Shown piece by piece: positions 42,599 to 54,560 of a DNA stretch of 64,000 nt. The stretch is from Selaginella moellendorffii (lineage: Eukaryota; Streptophyta; Lycopodiopsida; Selaginellales; Selaginellaceae). Every line of letters starts with the position of its first letter. Within the stretch, counting starts at the first letter, position 1. The notes under the pieces are model-generated. The model did no database searches, had not been told where the DNA came from, and saw only the letters and a program-made list of their open reading frames with translations. The stretch covers positions 696,642-760,641 of the forward strand of contig NW_003314288.1 in NCBI RefSeq assembly GCF_000143415.4, written 5' to 3'. The position numbers and the translations under genes were made by a program.

Positions 42599-43370
42599 GA
42601 AAAACAATTTTTGTCTAGATTTAAAACAAAGTCTTCCATAAATTAGCTATTATATGTTTGAAAAACTACTTAACATCATTTCATAAGTAAATTGATTTAC
42701 AATAGGCTATCATACACTAGACAATTTGACTTTTGTGTTGATTCCATTAGGCAATTTCATGAAATGGTCTCCACGCCTTGTTCAAATTAGTCTCTAGTGT
42801 TGATTTAGTTTGCCTAAATTTGCCAAGAGCAATAAACCATTTTTTCTAATTTCACAATTGTAGAGGTTAAGGATTGACAACCCTCTATATTCCTAATAGA
42901 AGTTGAATGGGGGAATTGGGGTAGACAAGATAAAAATGTTTATCAACAATCCATCACACCTATCAAAAAATACATTTTACTTATAGACCCAAACAAAAGT
43001 TGGTTGATCCCCATTCTGTATATCTAAGCAAAAGTATAAGAAAGAAAAAACTAAACTATCTTGTGTGCCTAACTAGGCCAGCGAATGATAAATTTAACAA
43101 AATTGCTTAAATAGTTCAACGAATTATCAAATGAAATACTTAATAATATTCTGCTCAAGGTATACAAAAGTTTGACCTCTTGTATTTTTATTATTGTTAA
43201 AGAAAGTGTGATAATACTTTATAGGTATACAGAATAAATAAAACTTATATCTGTAGAGTTACCTATAAAAAAAGAAAATAGGACTAAGATTCTTCCTAGA
43301 TAGAGAGATAATTTGCTTATCTGAACTAAATGCAAATCCTGAGTATTATAACTTGTAAAGGATTTATAAA
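42599..43370. other. AT-rich stretch, no gene
   Basis: No motif or usable frame on either strand. It is probably the upstream part of retroelement D. Confidence 0.4.
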
Positions 43371-43373
43371 ACT

Positions 43374-43658
43374 TTGCCTACTAAACAATTGCTAAATTTT
43401 ATGCAATCTTTAAGCAAAAAGGCTATTGTGGGAACTTTAATGGTTCACAATAAAGCTTGGATACCCATAAGCAGAAATACACTTGGTGATAATTGGGTTA
43501 ATAAACGTTGGATCAATTCCAAATTTGAATTGGTAGGCAACAAAATTTTATGGAGTAAAAATCTTTTAAGGACCACATTTGAGCAAGATCTGAAAAATAA
43601 TATTTATTGCTCAAGAAAGTTTTGGGACTTTTGTATAAAAATTGTTCTAGGCATTTAG
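43374..43658 (+). CDS. Unidentified ORF upstream of element D gag
   Basis: A 94-codon frame starting MPTKQLLNFMQSLSKKAIVG, rich in Asn, Lys and Trp. It lies in the same orientation as the decayed gag downstream and could belong to the element 5' region. No family recognised; it may be chance. Confidence 0.2.
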   Translation: MPTKQLLNFMQSLSKKAIVGTLMVHNKAWIPISRNTLGDNWVNKRWINSKFELVGNKILWSKNLLRTTFEQDLKNNIYCSRKFWDFCIKIVLGI

Positions 43659-44299
43659 CCTTTAGAGGAAAGCAATCCTTATTTTGAAATTGGTTGAAAA
43701 GTTAGATACTTGCTCCTAAGAGTGGCTGATAGGCCAATTTATAAGAGGGATACATTGCATACCAAAACCCCATACCACTCACTCCACAAACGAAGCATAA
43801 TAATTAGGCTTGCCATAGTAGCAACACCAACAAACTTCAAAATATATAGGCATAGACTAAAAATTGAACTTATAAAGGTTTAAATGGCATAATCCTTATG
43901 TATAAAATTTTCACTATCTATACCAAACAAAGTAATAGATATACAATATTTCTTTCACAATCTAATGAGCAAAAGACAGTCTAAATAAAAGTATTCACAA
44001 AATCTAGAATGAAATTATAAAGCACTTGCTTGTGATATTTATGATTTTAACCTCCCTTCAGAAAAAACTAAATCATTGTTTAATCAAGCTAGAGAAAAAC
44101 TTGAAAGAGTGCGAGCTAAAAGTATATTAGGTACACCTCAATGAAGAGGAGATAAAAAATCTAAATACGACTTTGATGGTAATCTAGAATATATGAATTT
44201 ATACACTAATCCTCTTTGGTAGCATCAGCACATACAAAATACCTCTACTTTAATTGAGAATAGTGGAACACAAAACAACTAGAATAATTCCCCATAAGT

Positions 44300-46622
44300 A
44301 AAAGAAGCATAAAATTTACAACCCTTACCATTTGACGGTGATTTAGGTTTCCCTACAAACCAAACACTTGTTTTGCCTATACTATTTACAAAATAGAGCA
44401 TTTTCTGTCAAATTGCAATGAGAACAATTGGGAATTGCAGGAACAGTAATAAGCACTATCATTACATATCCATCCTTTCCTAAAATTAAAGGAGAGGACC
44501 CACAACTACATATAAAGCAATACGTAGAAGCAATTAAACTTAACTAAGCAGATAGGCAAGAAAAGAATTTTTTCCTCTATACGCTTAAAAACAAAGTCAA
44601 AAACTGGTACTATGACAATGATGTCAAAAATCGTGGCACATTTGATGAGTAGACAAAGTTTTTCCTAAAAGCTTTCTTCATGAAACAAACCCAAGCAAAA
44701 ACTATGATGAGTTGCAAAAACTTCATAAAAAAAAATCTAAGACAATGGAGAAATATACAACTTGATTTAACAAGTGTTATAAGTATTAGTGTTATAGACA
44801 AAATGCATCTATGCCTATATATATAGAGCCTCAAGAAAATTTATCATGAACATGCGATAAAGAGAGTTCATGCAAATTTCGATGATTTAAAAAAAGCCAT
44901 GATTGCCTACTAATATCTCATAAAATAATATAACATGGTAGATATAGTGAAGTTAGACAAAAAGACAACTTCTATAGACAAAAAAACTAGTCGTTTAAGG
45001 AGCCTCAAATTGCAAACCAATATCAAACAAGGGATTTAGTGTACTACGTGCAAAAATAAAGGCCATAGCAAAGAAGAATGCGAAGTTTAGCTGATCAAGT
45101 GCTAATTTTGTGAATAATAAAGATGTCAGCTAAGGAGTGTAAAACCTTGTTTAAACAACCAGGAGGCCAACAGGCAGCCCGAGTTAATAAAATAACATAT
45201 AGGCAAAGTTATCCATTTAACAATAAAAGTTAATAAAGGAGGAACAATTACAATGATAATCGAAGTGCCAAACATGAATACTCATATGCTAAAAGGCTAA
45301 ATGACCTTCGGGATTATCCACCTAGCTATGAGGAAAATAGGCCTAAAGACTATAATCGGCTTAAAGAATATGATTAACTCAAAAGGTATAATAAGCTTAA
45401 AGAATATGAAAAGCCAAAAAATTATGATCAAGCTAAGACTCCTACTCGCTATCCTATGCTATACAATCAAGTTGAATTATCAAACAAGAATGATAGACCT
45501 TATAAAGATGGACTTCCCGGGAGGTCACCCAGCCTAGCACTATTCAAACCCAAGGACGCTTAACCCCAAATATCCCAAGACCCTTAACCGATTGGAAAAG
45601 GGGGTGCACTCTTATTCATGGGCCCTTTCCCTCTATATTTGAACCCCATGGACCGTCTTTCGAGTCGTTCCCTTTGGTTGCTTACACCTTTTTTCATTAG
45701 GCTTTAATCATGACATAGATGTTAAGTAGTAAAAATCATCCTCAACTCTTAATGGCACCAAAAGAAAAATATCAATACAGAAATCACTCAACAATTCCAA
45801 GATTTGCAACTACAAGTCGATTTAGAGAATGATGATTCTAACACAAAGAGTCTCACACCTTTACAAGCTGACACAAATTTATCATTAACGCAAAAGGAAA
45901 ATCCTATACTAAAGCTAAATGGCAAGGATGAAAAGAAGGCAGTGAAAGGCACTTTGAATGTCAGAATTACACTCATTCTAAGCCAACTTTTCATTATAGC
46001 ACCTTACTTTAGAGTTATATTGCTCAAAAAGCTCTCGCCTAAGAAGGAAAAAACTTTAATCTCATCTATGGCTATTGTAATTGAGCTAAGAGATTATAAT
46101 GATGAAGTTTTTACAATTGATATAAAGATTGGTAAAAACTATTATATGGAACTCTTATTGATGGTGGGTCAAGCATAAATATTATAGAAAAGAGTATTTG
46201 CAAAGAATTAGGCTTAGGCCCAATTCAACCAGCCCCATTTAATATACAAATGGCTCATAACTAAAGTGTTAAACCCATTGGAATTATTAAAAATGTCTTA
46301 ACCAATGTGGTTGGACTAAAATACAAACTCAATTATGTCATGCTTAAAATAACACGACAAGATTATGCCTACAAAACTCTACTATGCAAACTTTGGCTAA
46401 AAATTACTTGCACAAACCCCCTAAAATTCAGCCAATTTTAGAAGTTGATCTTTATTCAATACTCAAAGGAATACCTAGACAAGAAACCCTTAAACCAGAA
46501 ATTAGTTTGGATATAAAAGATTTTTTCTTAAAGGAGGATTTGCCTATAAAATTGATCAACAAAGAAACCATGTTTCACATGTTTCTTGTGATCAACCACT
46601 TGAGCAAATCAATTTAGTAGAT
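44300..46622 (+). mobile_element. Ty3/gypsy element D remnant: gag, zinc knuckle, protease
   Basis: Gag-like sequence at 44,460-45,000 (GEDPQLHIKQY, then LKNKVKNWYY) has several stops. A CCHC knuckle lies at 45,040-45,081, preceded by TAG where Trp is expected. Protease follows at 46,100-46,380 (LIDGGSSINII, with its Asp codon at 46,160). The element is cut at 46,622 by SEC16-derived sequence, before any RT. A 5S-bearing LTR is inserted at about 45.5 kb. Gag resembles that of element C at 50.6 kb, so they are probably related lineages. Confidence 0.75.
45501..45686 (-). mobile_element. Second Cassandra-like LTR with 5S rRNA-like segment
   Basis: About 175 bp match 13,203-13,378, including the 5S-like GTTAAGCGTCCTTGGG and CTGGGTGACCTCCCGGGAAG on the minus strand. 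The 5S part is closer to canonical 5S rRNA than in the first copy. The GCTTACA end is intact at 45,680-45,686. The other end is diverged or truncated beyond GGACTTCCC. A CCTT(A/T) pair may be the target duplication, but this is uncertain. Confidence 0.75.
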
Positions 46623-48275
46623 TAACAGCACTTCAACCTCAACCAGTTCTAGCATTTGTTGTAGATGGTGCAACACAGGTGAAATACTTTTATCAAGCTA
46701 CTCTCTTGCTTAAGGAGTGCATGCTTACTTGCAGGACGCAGTAGAAGGAATGCTTGAAGAATGGCAGGAAAACCTGGCTATAGTGGCAGCTAACCGAACT
46801 AATAGGGATGAGAGAGTGATTATGCATCTTGGTGATTGTCTCTAGAGACATTGAGATGAGGTATATACATGGTCACATGTTGGTCTTTCTCATAGTTTTA
46901 ACTTGCAGATATGTGGAGCACATATTTGCTATCTTCTTGCAAATGCTAGTTTTGAGCCTGTCTCCCCTTCTGCCAGACTTTGTCTTATAGGTGCCGACCA
47001 TTGTAAGTATCCACGCACATACACTAGTCCAGAAGCTATCCAGGTAAGCCATGTTTGTGTTAACCTTTTCTTCATCAGTGAATGGAAGTGTACAAATTTG
47101 CAAGAGTGACCAGCAATTCCCAGATTATTTTACTTCCTTTTCAGCCATACAAGCTTATTTATACGTCGATGCTTGCTGAAGCTGGAAAGATAAACGAAGC
47201 TTTAAGGTTGGTAGTGATTTTTAACTGTATGCTTCGTTAACACAAGGTTTCTCTTCAAAGGTATTGCCAAGCGGTGTTGAAAACATTGAAAACAGCAGGC
47301 CATGCAGCTGATGTGTGCAAAGAAGTGGCTGTAGCCTTGGAAGAGCGTCTTCATATCCACTCTCAGGTTTGTAAGCGGACACTCAGCTTTTATACTCACT
47401 TTCCTGTTATCCAGAGAGGCTCGACGTCAATTGTGCAACGGTTTTTTGGCAATATTGGTCTACACAAGATGATAGGGTTCTTCCCCGAAAGCTTCTGATA
47501 ATGCTGATATTAATAACCGTCCCGCAACAGCTTCTAGCAGAAGCAGTGTATCACTTGCCTCGTCGGCATCAATGGAACCCATAAGTGATAATACAAGAAG
47601 ATCCAACATGCCAGCGAGAAGCATTTCTGAGCCTGACTTTAGGCCTGCACAGGTAACTCGACTTGCTCTTGTGTACCTTCGATTAAGACTTGTATTCTTT
47701 CATCAGATCATTACTCCAGTGAAAGGAATGCCAAACAGAGGCGTCTTTACTTCTTTCGTGCAAAGAGCGATGGGCTTCATAAAAACACCTTCGAAGGAGG
47801 TTTGTAGAAGCTTTGGAAAGAGCGCTAGCTGATTGATGGTTGGTACATGATGCAGGCAAAGCTTGGCGACAGCAACAAGTTTAGATACAATGAGACACTG
47901 AAGCGCTGAGTTGAAGAAGGAGCCGAGGCACAAGCGCCAGACCTTCCATTGGCTCCTCCTCCCATGGCAAACAAGCTCGTCTCGCGTGTGGAGGAGAACG
48001 GCACTCCTATTTCCATGTCTCCAGAGAGACCACAGCCAACTCCAGAAAGGCCGCAACCGGTTGTGAGTGGAATCCCACCAATGCCTCCGAGCAGTAACCA
48101 GTATGCAGCTCGCACACGTCAAAACATTAGATCAAGGTACCGTTTTGGTCATTCCCAGCACTCCAATCTCACGAGGTTTTTGCAGATATGTCAATACATT
48201 CAACAAAGGTAGCGTAACACCATCCAAGACATCATCGGACTCTCCTCCACTGTTTGGCGTGGTGCCAAAGGCAAG
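46623..48275 (+). pseudogene. SEC16: SEC16-like fragment, unit 2
   Basis: Matches 34,286-35,891 (about 95 percent by eye), so both ends are truncated. It keeps some features lost in unit 1: the KYPRTYTSPEAIQ reading at about 46,995-47,040, the intron and exon leading into YCQAVLKTLKT near 47,216-47,300, and MPARSISEPDFR near 47,610. Its own lesions include TAG for Trp in HLGDCLxR near 46,844 and TGA for Trp in LKRxVEEG near 47,908. It joins retroelement D on the left and unrelated AT-rich DNA on the right. Confidence 0.88.
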
Positions 48276-50260
48276 TATTTCGATAAATACTAAAAATTCT
48301 AGTTATCTCACATTATTTAATAATCCTGCCTAAATTCAAACAACTTATACAAGCTATTAGTATCATAACACTACCCTTGCATTTCAAATTCTTTGTCAAG
48401 CTTGCATTTCAAATTTTCCCCCTCTTAGCCTTATGGTTTTTTCTTAGGTTTTATTATTTGGGTTCTCTAGGGTTCGCCACTACTGGTTCATGGATCACAT
48501 CTTAGGAGACATTTTTCCTTCCTCTCTAGCACATCCTAAGCATATATCTCTCCCACACTGTTTTGGCTTGTTTATGGCCATGGTAAGTTTTTCTTTCCTC
48601 AAAACATATATTTTCCATTCTTATAAAGAATATACATTCATATTTCAGTATTGCTTGGCGTGAGACTATATGATAGTGTAGTGTATTTACAAGAGAGACA
48701 TCCCATACTTGTCTATAGGCATGAGAGTGCATGCCTAAAAATCTCAAAACAAAAGAACAAAGATTTACAAGAGATAGTCATCCAAAACTGGTCTTAGGTG
48801 TACAAGTGCATGCCAAGAAATCTCAAACTTCTTTGGAGAAACTCAAATTTGAGTTTGGCTAGGCATGAGCCCACACACTAGCTTAAAAAAACAAGAGACC
48901 ATGAGAGAGAGAGTGTGTTAGAAATCCTTACATTTTTAAGAATGAGTGTGAGACCATGCTTGTTCAAAGTAACTCTTGTTTCTCTGGTCATTTTACAAAC
49001 TTGCATTTACCAATCTGTTTCTCTCTTTATTTGACTTTGGTTTATTGTGAGCTCATATTCTTTCATCAATACATTAAATTGGGTCTTTAGCGTGCAAGTG
49101 CATATTAGAAATTCTTTGACTTTGTGTGTACTTATTTTATGCATTTTTAATTATTTTTGCTACATATTTTCATGTTTTGTTTTCTCATATTCATAAAAGG
49201 AGCTTTGTTTTTTCTATGTTGTACTCGGCTCGGTAAAGTTGATTAGTCTTCAACAAAGTTGTTGCTCGCCAACTTTGGGATCGAACAATAGAGCATACTA
49301 TAGCTACTCTTTTTACGAGTCCTTGTTGTGTTAAATTATTGTAAAGTAATTGTGGCCTACCTCTAATTGTGTTGTATAAAGTCATGCACGTCCTCACTAT
49401 GAGCATCTGCATTCTCCAGTTGATGGTGATATTCAAAAATTCTGAGCTGAGTAATGGTTATATTCTAAGTGTTGTTATCCTCAAGGTTGTTATTGATACA
49501 TGTTTCTAAATTTTTGATTCTTGTATTTTTTATCTTGAATTGCTATCCATGCTTCGACTAATTGTTATTTTCATTCCCCATCGTCCCCAAGGGACCTCCA
49601 CTTGTTAAATCCTTAGTATTTGATTTTTGTTTGCTTGGTTGCTTCTTAATAGCTCATCTGATAAATGTATATTTTCATTTTCAATAATGTGAAGAAGAAA
49701 TGCAAGTGCTTATTAGTATGGTAGATGGTATACTATTACCAAAAAGAGTTTGGGATAATTTCCATCAAACTAGACTACCTATTCCAACTTATTTGAAACA
49801 GTTGATTCTACTTCTATATAGAAAACCCACTAACATCCAACTCATCTATAAGGTGGGAGTAATTCAAGTTAAACACCTTAATAATGCAAAGCAAAACACA
49901 TCTAACTCTAAAAGAAGCACAGTGACAAATGCAAGTAGTATCTAAAGATTTTATTCTTCCTTTTGCAATTGATTCTCCATTATCCCAAATAATCCCTATT
50001 ACATCTCCTTTAACAACTTGAGAAAAACAAAGAAAATTACAAATATCAAAACACAAATAAAAGGAAAAAAGTACAAAATAAAGCAAATAGGAAATTCAAC
50101 ACAAATACCAATACATAAGATCGTGTTAGTCTACACCACATAATTTTACAACTACATAACATTTCCTCAAGAAGAACACAACAAACTAAATACAACAACA
50201 AAAAAACCAGGAAAGCAAATTCAAGAAAATAATAACTCAAGAAAACTCTAGCACATCATC
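48276..50260. other. AT-rich region upstream of element C, no gene
   Basis: Nearly 2 kb with no supported coding region; the frame at 49,700-49,945 has no recognised motif. A tandem-like pair of segments near 48,690-48,760 and 48,775-48,850 repeats a CAAGAGATA, then GCATGCC-AAATCTCAAA pattern. It may hold the 5' LTR and leader of element C, but no LTR pair was found. Confidence 0.4.
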
Positions 50261-50269
50261 GACTATAGA

Positions 50270-53200
50270 AACACAACCCTGATCCACTCAAGAAACAAGA
50301 GCGAGATTAGATGCAACAAATATGAGAAGAGAAGAAACAACTCGAGCAAAAATTAGAAGTAGACAAGCAATAGAAGACTCAAGCTTTTGAAATCCTTGAG
50401 ACTATATTCAAGACTTTCCACAAAACGACCTAAGCCACACAAGTTGGCAAATCAAGCAACATCAATACAACCAATGCCGAGGAAGATATAATCAACTAAA
50501 ATTTAGACTTAGATCAAGATTTACCACCACTCGAAACTCCTAATTACAAAGATTACAACATTAACAACTTTCAGTCTTATCCAACTTCTCCAAAAACTGA
50601 ACCATCACCAACAATAGAAAGATGGCACTCATCAACCCAACAACACCCTATGGCATCATGATTACATATCCAATTTTCACTAGTAACAAAACTGAAGATG
50701 CAGAAAGACATTTAAACCAATTCAACCAAATTATATAAGTTAATCAACAAGAAGACAACAAAGAACTTCTATTCCCTTTCACACTTAAAAGAAAAGCATT
50801 AGAATGGTATTATAATCTTGATGAAAAACTTAAGTTTTAGGAAAAAGTTAAGAGATTCAAAGAGAAGTACCAACCTGGTGGCACAACAGCTGAATACTTT
50901 GTACATCTCAAGAGCATCTAATAAGGCAGTAAAGAAGATATCGAAGACTATATCTAAAGATTCAAATATCATGCAAAGGGCTACAAAGATTTACTCACTG
51001 AACAAGGTAAGTATATTTGGTATGTACAGGGATTGAAGAAGATATACTAGCAAATGGTTGCTCTTGCAATACAAAAGAAGATCTAGATGCTAAGACCTCT
51101 ATTGACAATATTTCCAAGAAAATCAAGAACCTCGAGAAACAACTCCAAAAAATTTTAAGAGTAGAAACAACAAGAACAAATTACTCTTCTGATGATAGGG
51201 AAGAATACAAACTCAAAGTCATGAAAAAAGACAAGAATCAAGAACTTACCAAAGTACTCAAGAAAGTTACAATCAAGAACGAATTTAAACAAGGAATATG
51301 GTGTATGAAATGCAAGAAAAAAGGACACATCCTAATAAAGTGTAAAGTACTGATTCCTAAGTGTCAGATTTGTAAAAAGGAAGGATATATAGCAAAGATC
51401 TGTCGATACAAAAGAGCAACTAAAGTCACATGAGTCAAGAACATACCTTGAACTCTTATACCAACTAGAAGACATTACAATCAACCCAAACAAGAACCAC
51501 AACAATTGTAGCTAAACTACCACAATCAAGGTACATATAATCCTAACCCTAGATATCATCAATAATACAACAATGGCAACCAAGACAATTAGTATCAGCA
51601 ATCATACTAACAAGTTTATCAGCAGCCTTATCAAGACAATTAACAATGGAGACCACCACCCCGGCAAAACAACTATCAACAACAGTACCACAATAATCGA
51701 CAATGGCGACCACCTCTGCAACAACTAAACTATCAATAGCAAAATAAACAATATGATCCACCACCCAGAGTATTTCCTCGCAACAACCATCAATAGCAAC
51801 CTCAAACTCAAAAAATCCGACCCCAATACCAACAACATCAAAATCAAGGAAATTAACCTCCTCAGCAAAATCACCAACATTGAAGAGCTCCTCCAACAAC
51901 AAGAAATGTCAACATCGATTAAATCGAAGATGAACACTTTGAAGATGAACCTGAGGTAAGAGCTCTAATTCAAAGTCAGAAAAAACACTAGACTCCTGAA
52001 GATGACCTTGAGGAAAAGTCAAAGAACAAAAACTCCAAGACAAAGTGCAAGAAATATCATGGCATGAATGGCAATAAAGCAAGGAGCTAGTCAACACAAT
52101 TCAGCAAACCCTTCAACAACAACAACCTGAAGTTAAAGATGATCAAGAAATTGTGACTAAAACTCTGTCAAGAAAAGAGGAACAACCAAAGCTTATCACC
52201 AACATTCTTCAACAAGGTATCATATTCACCCTTCTAAAACTTTTACAAGTAGTTTCATACTTGAGAAAACAACTTCTCAAGATATGTCAAGCTTCTCCAC
52301 CAAAAAACTTCAGCTTAAGTTAAGAAAAAAACCAATAACTCATCCCATAAGGCAAACATCCAACCTAGCGACTATGATGAAGATGTACCATACATCCCAA
52401 TCTTCCCAATTCAAAATCCAAAATGGCTATCACCACTAGTCATTGTCCCCAAGAAGAACAACAAGCTTAGGATTTATGTCAACTATAAGAAGCTCAATAA
52501 TACAACTCAAAAGGACACCTTTTCAATTCCATTCTCTAATGAAATTCTTGATGCAGTTGTAGAATATGAGATGTACTCCTTTCTCAATGGCTTTAGTAGA
52601 CACAATCAAGTACATATTGCACCTGAAGATCAACATAAGACGGCTTTCATCAATCCATGGGGAGCATACGCTTACCTTTGTATGCTTTTTAGTCTCTCCA
52701 ATGCACCATTCATGTTTCAATGGATCATCACTGATATTTTTCAAGAATACCTCACTAAATTTATGTGAGTATTTATGGATGACTTCAGTGTCTTCAGCAA
52801 CAAAGAAGATCATCTCCAATTCTTAGAAAAATGCTTTATCAAATGCTATGAACACAATATCACATTGAACCCTGATAAGTGCATTTTCTTCGTCAAATCA
52901 GGAATTCTACCTAGACATGTAGTTTTCAAAGAAGGAATCCTCATTGACAAGGACAAGACCCTCACAATCACCAACATACAACATCCATTCAACATTTCAA
53001 GCCTTCAATCATTCCTTGGCAAGATGGGATACCATCGAAGATTCATCAAAAACTACGCCAAAATTGCAAAACCCATCACTGAACTCCTCAAGAAGAATCA
53101 AGCTTACAACTAGACTCAAGATTGTCAAAACGCCTTTATCAACCTCAAGAATTCCCTCACCCAAGCTCCAATATTTGCTCAACCAAACTGGAACAAAGAC

Positions 53201-54560
53201 TTCAACATCCAAATCAATGCCTCCAACTACACCCTCAGTGTGATCATTTTGCAACAACAAAAAGATCATAAAAACCGACCAATCTACTATGCAAGTTGAA
53301 GACTCAACTCAGCCAAAATGAACTATACTACAATTGAGAAAGAAGCTCTAGCAATGGTCTACACACTTCAGAAGTTTCAACACTACCTACTCGGTAACTT
53401 CCTTTAACTTTTCAACAAAACGATCCTCACCGGCAAAATTGCACGATAGTTCTTACTACTTCAAAAATACAACTTCGAGATCATCTACAAGCCTGGAAGA
53501 GAACATGAACACTTAAGCTGCATTACAGCCAATAAATAATCAAAACACAATATGGACAACTTTCCTGACTCCAATATCCTTTGAATCCATACATCACCAA
53601 CCTAGATGGACAACATCTACTACTACCTCACAATAGCAACAATCCAAGTTGATATTCAACCTCCGACAAGTGCAAGCAATTTGTCTTGAGGATAAGACCA
53701 TATTCAGTTGTGGGAAGAAAACTGTACAAACAAAGAAGACATAACATTTTACGAAGATGTGCAAACCTAGAAGAAACACAAAATCTACTTAAAGAAACCT
53801 ACTGTGGACAAGAGTAGAAGGACATTTTGCTGAAGAAATCACAACTTGAAAAATTTTACAAGCAAGACTTTAGTGGCCACCACTTTGGCACAACTAAGCT
53901 AAGTTCTATAAAAAATATAACATCTACCAATGAACCAAGTATGCACCAAAGAAATAAACTCAAGAACTTCATCTAGAAACTCCATTCGAACCTTTTCAAT
54001 GATGGGGACTTGACTTTGTTGGTCCACTTATGACAAGCTCCAAGCAAAACTAGTACATTCTAATTGCAATAGACTATATGACAAAATGGGCTAAAACTCA
54101 ACCAATAAAGACTGCTACAACAAAGAACATAACAAAGTTCATCTACAAAAACCTCATCACAAGATATGGCTTACCTTGAGAACTTGTCACTGATCAAAGA
54201 ACACACTTCATCAATGAAACTATCAAGATTCTAACTCAAGAATTCACTATTCAGCACAAGGATTCAACATCATACTACCCTCAAGGCAATGGTCAAGTAG
54301 AGTCTACAAACAAAACACTCAAAAACATCCTCATGAAAATCATGAAAATAAATTAGAAAGACTGGGACGATTACATCTACAATGCCCTGTAGGCATATCA
54401 AACCGGCCATATAACGTTTCAATGAATTTGACATCATTCAAGCTCGACCGACGGCCTTGAAGCTTTAACATCACTCGAGTACATTGTTCCATCACTACGA
54501 ATGGCAATACAATATGAAATCAACCAAGAAGAATTGATCAAATGAAGACTAGCCATGCTA
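50270..54560 (+). mobile_element. Ty3/gypsy element C: gag to integrase, decayed
   Basis: Gag runs from about 50,620 (LKRKALEWYYNLDE at 50,790-50,825). A CCHC knuckle lies at about 51,302-51,345, followed by a second one in which Tyr replaces His (CQICKKEGYIAKIC). A Gln/Asn/Pro-rich segment spans 51,470-51,960. RT at 52,400-53,110 has the FMDDF catalytic site (Asp codons 52,778 and 52,781), just after an in-frame TGA at 52,766. RNase H (53,200-53,540) reads INASNYT where Asp is expected. Integrase pieces continue to 54,560. The RNase H and integrase part is the counterpart of 1-1,240. Stops throughout. Confidence 0.88.
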
